From the NCBI GenBank assembly GCA_037349105.1, contig JAYJMM010000120.1, positions 1,757,001-1,821,000 of the forward strand: 64,000 nucleotides of DNA, read 5' to 3'. The first letter of the stretch is position 1; every line of letters begins with the position of its first letter. This document shows positions 55,856-64,000 of this stretch, piece by piece. This DNA comes from Limnomonas spitsbergensis (Eukaryota > Chlorophyta > Chlorophyceae > Chlamydomonadales). The translations under genes and the position numbers were made by a program. Below the pieces are notes generated by a model. The model saw only the letters and a program-made list of their open reading frames with translations. It ran no database searches and was not told the DNA's origin.

Positions 55856-56355
55856 TTAGTGAAATGTCATAATGAGGTTGCTGATGTCATGTACAACATG
55901 GGTGAAGTCGATGTTGCCATGGCAACTTGAAATGTGCAGTGTGCTGAGGTTGGTGACAGTGAGTAGGGGCTCCAAAGTGCTGACGGAAGTGCGGATGCAA
56001 GATATGGTTTGCAAGTTTGTGCATGCCCGAAGTGGCTCCAAGGACGTCATGTTGGGGCAGCAGTTGAATGATACAATCTGGAGGTCCTCTGAGGCCGCAA
56101 GCGGCAGTAAGCTGTTCTCAGAAGTAGAGTTCAACTCCAAATGTGTCAACTACTTGCATGCGAAATGCGTGGGCAGTGCTTGCACTCTAGTGTTGCATAA
56201 GTTCAGGCTTTGGATGTTGGAGTAGTTGTTTAGGGCAGCGAGGGTTGCCACATCAGTGTTGGAGCAGTCAAAGGTGATAATGTTGGTGCACGATGCCATG
56301 CCTTCCAGGTTTGTCAAGTCACGGCAGTTGTTGCACTTGAGGTGAAGGAGGTGTC
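55856..56355 (-). pseudogene. leucine-rich-repeat protein gene with an in-frame stop
   Basis: In minus sense, an acceptor GCTTTCACAG near 56356 opens a frame of about 23-residue LRRs: HLLHLKCNNCRDLTNLEG, SNIQSLNLCNTRVQALP, LTHLELNSTSENSLLPL, LQIVSFNCCPNMTSLEPL, LQTISCIRTSVSTLEPL, LSTLHISSC. A TAG at about 56147-56149 interrupts the array in the same frame (after HFACK, before LTHLEL) at a position where other repeats have a normal residue, so the gene is broken or the base is wrong. The upstream exon (donor ACCAAG|GTCAGT near 56415) also meets a TGA in the matching frame. Short Cys/Asn-rich LRRs like these act in protein binding. The end is a stop at 55856. Confidence 0.6.
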
Positions 56356-56770
56356 TGTGAAAGCAATGAAACGTCAGCTGTCATGAAGAGTGTTGTGTAT
56401 ATAAAAGTACTGACCTTGGTATGAGGCAGAAGGTGGCAAGATCTCACTCCATTTTTGAGTTTCAAAAGAGCAGCACAGGGAAGGTAGGGTTGCCACCAAC
56501 AGCACCTCCAAGTACTCTGCCCGCTTTTTCATTCCAATATGCTAGAGTCATGCTCGGAGCTTGGGTTCATTGCGCCTACCCGAATTTGGGATACTGCCTG
56601 GAACTTACCGCCATGCAGTATGAGGCTTGAGGCATGAAGGATGTATGAGGCATGAGGCATGCATGTTGACCAACGTGCACGAAATGTCAGAATGGGAATG
56701 AACAGGGAGCATGCAGCTATGCACCACACACGTCCCCTCCTCCCTCTATCTTGCACAACACACCATTGAT

Positions 56771-57167
56771 TCAGCCATTCTCCTGCGGATGCTTCCCTGC
56801 CACCTGCCACTTGGCGCCGTTGGCAGTCACAAAACACTTGAATATAATTGCCCACGGCCGCGCCAATAGCAGGACCACCAGTATCATCAGCACTACAGAG
56901 CACACTCCGCAGAGTGCAAGGCTGAGCGTATTATGCGGCCGGGTCACTCCCAGCGGGATGCACGCGCGCGACCAGTCCGCAGCAGAGTCGCTGAGAGGTA
57001 TGGCGGCAAGACTAGCAGCGCTCCGTATCGGGCTTACAGTAGCCAGGGCACGAGAGAGATTCGAGATCGATAGTGTGATGTGGGATCCTCCAGTTTCCCT
57101 CAAGTTTACGGAAGCCGAGCCACGGTAGCAAGTTTGGACGGTTTCAGAGCTGCACTTGAAGCATTGC
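56771..57167 (-). CDS. last exon of a Cys-containing single-pass membrane protein
   Basis: The acceptor CTATTTCCCAATTCAG opens a 131-codon frame to a stop at 56771. It starts with a Cys-rich patch, QCFKCSSETVQTCYRG, and continues with a Ser/Ala-rich stretch containing NLS and a further Cys. It has one strong hydrophobic helix (SLALCGVCSVVLMILVVLLL) and a short basic cytoplasmic tail ending QENG. This is the layout of a type I surface protein. I found no upstream exons with a matching phase, so the protein is incomplete here. Function unknown. Confidence 0.55.
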
Positions 57168-58071
57168 CTGAATTGGGAAATAGTTCATGCCTGATCGTTA
57201 GCATTCCATTTTTGTATAAAACATCGGCAAATCCTCTTCTTTTGGGAGTCAAGTTGAGCCAGATCAAGACCCACCTCCGCGCCCTCCGGCTTGTTCCTTT
57301 TCTGGCGGTCCAAAGCTCTTACCGGTAGTTAGTAGTATGCTCGGCTAGAAACATTGCATAAACATCGCAACGAAGAACTAACCGGTGAGATGGCTCCCAC
57401 TCGATTGTGTTCTTCTCACGTTAAGATTCATGATGGCCCTATAATGTCAATTGAGCATAATAATTCTTGGACTGATACTTTTATTTTCGGTGTTGTTAGA
57501 TTTGCGAACGGTCGATCGGTGTGTACAAGCCTCATGACTCACTCAATGGAACATTTATCATGGCATGTTGCAACATCCTGCTAGATTAGAATGAATCTTA
57601 CAGACACTCCTAGGTTCAGTGTACAACTTCATTTATTGTCATCCAAGGCTACCAAGGCTCTGGCTGGATCCGAGTACTGCCGTCACTCCTGGGCTAAAGC
57701 ATACCACATACACCGGTACACCACAAACAACAGAAAGGAACAGACCGGCTGGCGCTGACCGTCATGCAGTGTCATGCTCGAGACATCCTGTATGTCGCAA
57801 TTTCCAAGACAATTATCAAAAACACACAAACCGACATATGGTCCTACGGTTGGAAGGGCTTTGAATGGAAGGAGTGCCAACAGGGTTATTAAAATTACCG
57901 GTAGGATACAGCGTAAGGTCTCAAGCTCATCACTTTTGGACCTGGCAACACCAGTACAATAAGAGTACCGTAAGCTGAACTACTGGTACCTAAAGATTCA
58001 AAGCAACGAAGTTTTGTACCTGAATCTCGCTTAACCTCTTGCTGCTGGACCTTGCAATGTAGGACAGCAAC

Positions 58072-58650
58072 ATGGCATCCGCTGACCGATCAATACAGGG
58101 CCAATTAGAGGCTGCAGCTGCGGCCGGTAAGGACGCACAACTATCGCGGCTGCTCAGCCCCCCACACTCCCTGCTGCCAACTGGCAACAAGGGAGCTTGT
58201 TTTGTCTTGGCAGCCAGAGGGGGCTACCTCAGCACGGTGCAGCTATTGCTGCAGCATCCAGCGTACTTCCCACAAGAACCTAAATTTCAAAGCCACAGAC
58301 CCAGCGCATGGGTTCACATGACTGCCGCCCTGGAAGGCGCGGCGGAGAGCGGGCATGCTGAAGTCGTGAAGCTGCTCTGCAGTCAGATCCCTGACCAAGA
58401 CCCAGTCTACATATCCCTTCGGCCAATCATGCATGCCCTTCTAAGCTGGGATGCGGCGTTTGCGGCGGGGGCGCGCTGTAGCCTTTTTGCGAGGTATTGC
58501 AGACACCGCGTCAAGTTCGCTGCCGACATCGGGATCCTCTCGAGCCTCCTCGTTGGGATCATGGCCGCCGCGTGGCTCATCTGGGGCTGGTTGAATGTGT
58601 ATTTCACTGTGTTTGTTGCTTTGTTGCAAATGGTCTACATGATCATATGA
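58072..58650 (+). CDS. ankyrin-repeat protein with C-terminal membrane helices
   Basis: Single-exon frame of 192 residues from ATG at 58072. Residues 5-110 are ankyrin-like: LEAAAAAGKDAQLSRLL, ACFVLAARGGYLSTVQLLLQ and ALEGAAESGHAEVVKLLCSQ. The last has the G-H/xx-EVVKLL signature. Residues about 150-192 form one or two hydrophobic helices (GILSSLLVGIMAAAWLIWGW and VYFTVFVALLQMVYMII). Soluble ankyrin repeats followed by a membrane tail suggest a tail-anchored interaction protein. No neighbour shares its strand closely. Partner unknown. Confidence 0.8.
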   Translation: MASADRSIQGQLEAAAAAGKDAQLSRLLSPPHSLLPTGNKGACFVLAARGGYLSTVQLLLQHPAYFPQEPKFQSHRPSAWVHMTAALEGAAESGHAEVVKLLCSQIPDQDPVYISLRPIMHALLSWDAAFAAGARCSLFARYCRHRVKFAADIGILSSLLVGIMAAAWLIWGWLNVYFTVFVALLQMVYMII

Positions 58651-59502
58651 ACTGGAAAACCAAGGAGGACTACTGATTTGTCTGAGTCGCGGTACATGCT
58701 GTCTAGCTGCCAATGCCCATGCTTAATCTCTGCAGCACTTAGCTGGTGTGAATTTATTTCCCAAACTTTGCTAGAGATCTAGATCCAGGGCCACCGCAGA
58801 GATGGTGCATGCTTGTTTTGGCAGGAACACAGAAAGTGAGAGTCAGTAGCTGGAAGGGGTAGCAGTAGGGAATAGCATAGACAACCAGTATGTCAAGGCT
58901 CCTTTCAAGATTCAACGGTACCAGGTCCAAGGAGAACTTCTACGACCAACATTCTTTACAGCCTCATCGTCCCATGCAAATCTGGCATATACCAAGGAGG
59001 AACAGGAGCGTACAAGAAGGGCAGCAAAAAATCTTGGCGAATCGGGAGCAGTAACGCTGTCCCAGCAAGCTCTGCCAGACACTTTTCACCCAGCAGCATT
59101 ATACCTCTGCCAGTGTCAAGATCTCCCCCAGTTAGACTGCTACAGCTTGGCCTTAGGGCCTTAAGCAAGGCCTGCCAAAATTATGCATTATCCCCCACCA
59201 GGGTTCCTTGGCGGTACCCCTGCCAAAAGTATGCATTATCCTCGGGAGCTCAAGCTCCCAGGACCAGCTAACTTGCGGCTCAATCGCGCTCCTCAACTCG
59301 GATTGTCAAGTGGAAAGTGGGCTTCAAAATCTTGGCAGACCTGCGGTTGGGATATTTTAAAGTTTGTCATGCAAATACAATTTCCTGCGGTTCCATTGAC
59401 GGGTGTTAGATATGAGTCAGGCCTGAGAGCTGTAAGGTCTCTCAGCAGGAACCAAGCCTCATTCTAGAGATCTTGTCAGGCACAGTTTACAACCTTTTTT
59501 AC

Positions 59503-59690
59503 TAGTGAGTGGCAGACCACTATCAGCTACAGTTCAGTTAAACTGTGGCCCCCGGCCACAAGCCGCTGGTGCGGCCAGCCCTGCTGCTTGGGCCACCGGC
59601 CGGTCCAGGTTTGGTGGGAATCAGCCCAGGGGTGGTCGCCGGGCGGCCCAGCAAAGGTAGTCCAGTACCCACAAAAATAAAGACTGGTTT
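59503..59690 (+). repeat. interspersed repeat family A copy (TAGTGAGTGG subtype)
   Basis: TAGTGAGTGGCAGACCACTA head, GGCCACCGGCCGGTCCAGGT core, CAAAAATAAAGACTGG tail. Confidence 0.85.
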
Positions 59691-60011
59691 ACATGGGCGT
59701 GTCATAAATCTCAGGCGGACGTGCACGTTAAGATCTGAGAGTGGAATATTTCAAAATCGTGAAGCATTTGGAAAGTAAACAAAAGAACGCCTCTGGCCTG
59801 GGTAGACTGAAACATACCCTGATGTACATGGACAACCACGGATGCTTTTACCTCATGTCGTGTCAGTTCCCAAGATCATTTCTAGTGAACGCGTCTGATT
59901 GGCGCTAGTTGGGCTGCAGCAGAAGCATCCCCTGCTTTGCCGAGCTACTGCCCCACTGTCCACCCTACCTCCTGACCTGAACCTGGCTGTTACCCAGCTT
60001 ACCTCGTCCCC

Positions 60012-60096
60012 CTGCACTGGCTTTTCCCCGACCTTCCCCATCCCCCTGCACTGGCTTTTCCCCGACCTTCCCCATCCCCCTGCACTGGCTATTTTC
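60012..60096. repeat. 34-bp tandem repeat at the start of an L22-gene intron
   Basis: Two and a half copies of CCCCCTGCACTGGCTTTTCC, CCGACCTTCCCCAT. In the minus sense it begins about 8 nt after the donor of exon 60101-60216. Confidence 0.9.
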
Positions 60097-60100
60097 TCAC

Positions 60101-62778
60101 CTGCCCTGTGCGCGAGGGCGGGCGCGCTTCAGAATCGGGCCGCCATCTGCAAAGCATTCCGCAACGTACAGCTTGGACTTCATGGCACCCTGGTTATTCT
60201 TCGCGTTTGCGCCAGCCTGTAGCGGGGAACGGAGGAAAATATCAGCGATCCTTTATGGGCTGGGATCAAAAGACGTTCCCAAGTGAGCTATTTCAATACA
60301 ATGCACTGTCCACAATCCAGCCAGAGATCAATCCAGCCTCTTAAGATCTGACTGACAGTCCTGATTTCAGGTTCAGGAAGTGAAGGGCCCTCTATTCAAG
60401 CTGTGTCTCGTGAACAGACCACCCAGACCCATGCACCGACTTCTCAAACATTTGGGTCAATTTGTGCAGGCCGGTGATACCTGCCAAGGTGCCAAGGCGA
60501 ATCAATGCTAGGACGCGGTTATTGAAGGAAGAACTTGCTCAAAGAAATAGGGGAAGGCCCTTTTTCATTTTCAAATCAATAAAAATCCCAAGAAAAGCCT
60601 TTTTCTGCTTGGGGGCCCAAGAACCCCCCCTTACCGCTTGGGGGCCCCTGCAGATTTTTTCGTCGGGGCCGACCATGCAGGAAAGCCTTTCCCAAGAACC
60701 CCCCCTTTGGGGTTGCCCCAAGCATACCTTGCTCAGCATCAGGCATTCCTGAATTCTGCCATCCTTCCGAAACAGGGCCTTCTATTTCCCACCCACCAAA
60801 ATTCAAGCACAGAAACTAAAACACAGAATATCCCACAGAAAAATCCAACACAGAATATCTGGCATGAGAACAATGCACCTGCTTTATAAGACTTAAATTT
60901 TCTGCCCCCACCAAACTCCCAGTCTGAGAAAAACGTCTGTATGTCCTAGGGCCCTGGCATCTTTTTCACCAAACAGCTCACCGATATGAATTCAAGATGG
61001 TCTCGCTGGACTACAAAAACTGGTAGTTACAACCTTAAAGACCTCCACCCTCCTCCCCGACACAAGCTTGCTGACAAGGGGTTGGTCTTCCTCACCTCCA
61101 GCCCAGGGTAAACGCCCTCCCCCTCTGCCCCGCATAAATCTGACCAACATCAGGACCTTGACACCGTGAGGGAGTCTCACAAGTATTTTTGTGTTTGCAG
61201 TTTAGCCTATACTTTGGAGGGGGGGATGGGGGGAGGCTTAACACCTAAACTGCATAGGTTTTAAAGCCTCCCTCCTTCCACCCCCGCAAAACAGCTGGAC
61301 AGCATGAGGATCTAGGGGATGGTCTTACGAGCCTAGCTTACGCTGGAGGGATCTTAACCCTCCCACCCTCATCCCCTTGACAACTTACCGACATCAGGAC
61401 CTTGAGGATTGTCTCGCACGCCTTGTAGGGCATGTACTCGGCCATCATGAGGGCGTCCTCGTACGACCGCCCCCGGATGACATCTAGGACACGGCGGACC
61501 TGATAAAGTCATAAGGGCAAGGGACTTTTGAAAAGACGGGAGGGAAACGACCTCGCATGTGAGGTCTATGTTTGCAACACCTGTCTATGGACAAGGAGTT
61601 CACTGGCTTTCCTCAGCATTGTTCGCATGGCTGCGAAGGCCCCCCAAGAGAGGCATATCTTTTTCGGCATAGCTCTGCATGGCTTTGAGCGCGTAACGGA
61701 ACATCAGATGTTTAATTTTATACATTCGACGTTAGCGCACAATCACCCAAAATTACCAGTGTGTCGAGCCTTACTCGGCATTGCCTTCTTCATGGCTGTG
61801 AGTCACGTAAAGAGGTGCATGGGGCTCAACCCTTTCCAACTCCTTATTGGATGGAGAGATCACCAACGAGATCGACACAGATTTTGAAAGTGGGCATGAT
61901 TCAATAATATAGGCTTGGAGGTGCTCATTGATCTAGGAAAGACGTCGGCCCATGCTCGGGGGGCATGGGCCCTCTTCGGTGAGGCTACAGGAGGCATGGC
62001 ATGGCAGCAGTCAGCACATGTCCCACCAGCTTCCTATATAGCAGACGAGTGGCCTGCTACAGATGTGCCACAAGTCTCCTACAGCACATATTATATTCCT
62101 GCCGGTGTGGAGATGCCCCATCATGCCTGGTCATGACTGTGGGTCGTCAGGGATGGATTTGGGGATGGGCATCCATCAGGCAATCCAGGGTAAGTGAATA
62201 CATTTGAATCAGGCTTGTATTCGAGCGATGGCTGTGAGGCTCGGAGGCTGAAGCGATGAACCTGGGGTCGCTGTCCCGCTTGGCAGCCATCCCCCCGTTC
62301 TCGTTCAGTTCTGGCTCATGTTCTGCTTTCTCCGGGCGTCTCGACCCATCGTTCATCTTCATCGTGCGTCTTGATCGGCACAGTAAGCCTGGTTGGGCCA
62401 TGCCACCCCTGGGGCAGATTGCGACAGGCGCATCGTCCCTGTCCTTGGCTGCTACCCTATCCAGTCCAAGGGGGCGAGCTTGTCCACACCTTGTGTGGAG
62501 AGCCTCGCTGGAACGTCTGCTTGGCGATTCCTCCCTTAACACCAGTGGGCTCGGCCACGACAGCAACGGTCTCCTCCGCAGCAGCTGCAACGATGGGAGC
62601 AACTCGCCGGGAGATGACTGCCGGCGCCTGTGAAGCCAAGCACGCCACATTATAAGGAAAGCTAAATCATTTGAAGCCTAAGACGAAATACCAGGACACG
62701 GGAACCCACAACGCGGGTCACGGGCCTGAAGGCAACAGCAGACCGCAGACCAGCAGGGCGCAGCAGGTTGAACTGCAT
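60101..62778 (-). CDS. PRPL22: plastid-type ribosomal protein L22 (uL22), nuclear gene with targeting peptide
   Basis: Exons 62692-62778, 62490-62627, 61389-61499 and 60101-60216 all join in phase; a short last exon is not identified. Residues 1-29 ([20 protein letters not shown], then TRVVGSRVL) and the following Ala-rich part form a typical organelle transit peptide. The mature domain is clear uL22: [17 protein letters not shown], then [58 protein letters not shown]. uL22 binds 23S rRNA and lines the exit tunnel of the 50S subunit. The bacterial-type sequence and transit peptide point to the chloroplast; mitochondria are the alternative. The gene starts 134 bp from a divergent gene, suggesting a shared promoter. 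Confidence 0.88.
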
Positions 62779-62912
62779 GTTTACTGACTGTATAATAGAT
62801 AAGCGGTTCGACGCCCGCGATTGAAAAACTCTCGTGTTCACACCTCCCACACTTTACTAGGGCGCCCCAAAAGCTGGGCTGGGGCTTCGGCGGCCAATCA
62901 GCGGCAGTCGAC
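62779..62912. promoter_or_regulatory. probable bidirectional promoter between L22 and an acidic-protein gene
   Basis: Only 134 bp separate the two divergent start codons, so both promoters and 5' UTRs must share this DNA. No clear TATA box. Contains TGTATAATAGATAAGCGG at the L22 side. Confidence 0.5.
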
Positions 62913-63926
62913 ATGTCTGAAATACCATTGGACATTCTTGAGAGTAAATACGCCGATGACACCGACGAGGAGCTCGATGAAGGACATGCCCAGGGCAAGC
63001 AAGCCCTCACTGCAGCAGCTCCCATGCTGCAGGGCAAGGTGCCGCCCTCCAACCCGGAAGACAAAGCTCATTCCCCCAGTTCTGATGTGAATCAAAACAC
63101 CAATGGTGTAGCTCCTGACAGCCAGCTGCAGGTATGAGCATATGGGGATGGTCTGGGATGCCCAAGTAGAGAGTAGCAGCCATGGGAACTTGGGAAGCAT
63201 GTCAGTATTAGCCCTTTCCTGAGTCCTTTCCAACAACCGAAACTGGGGCCAGATTAAGCATAAGTAGGAACATAATTCAATAACTGTTTAGCGTCCAACA
63301 CCAACACTAACAGTGGCAGTCCAACACCAACACCAACAGTGGCAGCATTTAAACCCAGGAGCAACAGAATACGAAAGTAAGCATCAGCAGCATCAGCGGG
63401 GTGTTGAAGATACGTCCTAACACATTAGGGATGTGCAAAATGGAAGAGGCTGCCGGGTTTTTGTCATGAGGACCCGATGTTAATCTGGTGCGGATGCGGC
63501 ATGGGCCCAGGCTGTGCTGTTTCCCTCACGCCCACGTCCCTCGTGAGGTGTAGCTTTCGTCTCTCTATTGAGCATCACATGGCTGCCCAGGCTGCTTTTG
63601 TTGCTGAGTCTTGGGGAGCAGGGGCTGGTCTCACGGTGTAACACTAGGCTAAGTCCGAGCAAAGAATAATATTTCGAAGATTGAAAACACAGCAGCGTTG
63701 GGCAGCGGTAAGCGTTTTATGGTGTGGAAAAGAGTGATATGCAAGGTTGAAATAAACCACCCCCCCCCTGGTAGATTCCCAGCTCCTGAGTAAATCTTTT
63801 GAACCCCGCAGGAGTGTGCAGCCGAGTATGGGGATGAGGACGAGGACTACTACGAGGAGGAGGAGGAGGAGGAGGACAGTGACGAGGACGTCATGGCAGC
63901 TCTAGAGTGGGCAGATATCAGGGATG
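62913..63926 (+). CDS. N-terminal part of an acidic protein, leaves window (RIO1-kinase-like N-terminus possible)
   Basis: Exon 62913-63131 starts MSEIPLDILESKYADDTDEE and ends CAG|GTATGA in phase 0. Exon 63812-63926 (acceptor ACCCCGCAG) continues ECAAEYGDEDEDYYEE, a run of acidic residues, then DEDVMAALEWADIRDG, with donor GATG|GTGAGC. About 111 residues are visible, strongly acidic. Very acidic N-termini followed by an ALxWxDxRDG-like phrase occur in plant and algal RIO1 protein kinases, but no kinase motif lies inside the window, so this is only a suggestion. Confidence 0.6.
63478..63570 (+). repeat. interspersed repeat family B copy
   Basis: GGTGCGGATGCGGCATGGGC, CCAGGCTGTGCTGTTTCCCT, CGTGAGGTGTAGCTTTCGTC. 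It lies in the intron of the acidic-protein gene. Confidence 0.7.
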
Positions 63927-64000
63927 GTGAGCTGCCGAGTGTGACTCTTGGGTCCACACCTCCCTAGATCCAAACTTGCTGCAATTTGCGTGAAATTTGA

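Larger units (their letters stand above)
58651..60100. other. span with repeats; a missing last exon of the L22 gene may be here
   Basis: Contains a family A copy (59503-59690), a short duplication of CTGCCAAAA(T/G)TATGCATTATC near 59175-59240, and the 34-bp repeat at 60012-60096. No exon could be fixed. Confidence 0.35.

Overview
The window looks like nuclear DNA of a eukaryotic green alga, most likely a chlorophycean (Chlamydomonas/Haematococcus-like; the genus is a guess). The evidence: genes are split into many short exons with GT-AG introns (one apparent GC-AG); a plastid-type ribosomal protein L22 gene carries an N-terminal targeting peptide, so it is nuclear; there are AP2-domain, ankyrin, MYND, FHA and RING proteins and a decayed L1-like reverse transcriptase; TGTAA polyadenylation-like motifs follow two genes; and minisatellites and microsatellites are very dense. 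I saw no rRNA, tRNA, bacterial operon or CRISPR array. Most long open frames here are artefacts of tandem repeats, and the real genes are strings of short exons. I found these by reading splice sites and checking that codon phase was kept across each junction.

Layout. 23-679 (-): 3' part of an Ala/Pro-rich gene leaving the window. 4217-15744 (-): a gene of about 16 exons for a predicted secretory-pathway multipass membrane protein with two copies of a Cys motif in its ectodomain and a C-terminal RING finger. 17708-18455 (-): L1-like reverse transcriptase remnant. 19540-24920 (+): AP2-domain gene with internal and exon duplications and a frameshift inside its first AP2 domain. 26380-27803 and 30611-32772 (-): two copies of an unrecognised gene inside a 2-3 kb duplication, with a small MYND-finger gene (28566-28787, -) between them. 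36961-46297 (+): ten-exon sphingomyelin/inositolphosphorylceramide synthase-like gene whose junctions all agree in phase. 47650-53409 (-): five-exon FHA-domain protein with a possible transit peptide; its third intron carries a 2-kb array of 15-bp repeats. 55856-56355 (-): broken leucine-rich-repeat gene. 56771-57167 (-): last exon of a Cys-containing one-pass membrane protein. 58072-58650 (+): ankyrin-repeat membrane protein. 60101-62778 (-): plastid-type ribosomal protein L22. 62913 to the end (+): acidic protein starting divergently 134 bp from the L22 start codon and leaving the window.

The most striking observation concerns how tandem repeats sit relative to splice sites. In the synthase-like gene, three consecutive exons (ends at 40001, 41374 and 43579) are each followed directly by a minisatellite whose unit contains the last 19-29 bases of that exon, its 5' splice site and the first intron bases (67 bp x13, 69 bp x15, 37 bp x4). 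In the RING gene the mirror image appears: a three-copy 61-bp repeat and a 43-copy 20-bp repeat carry 3'-splice-site-like pyrimidine-CAG modules. Splice sites seem to be seeds of tandem amplification in this genome. A second signal is the palindrome TACCGGTA, seen 14 times against about one expected; one copy looks like an insertion of CCGG with TA duplication, resembling a transposon footprint.
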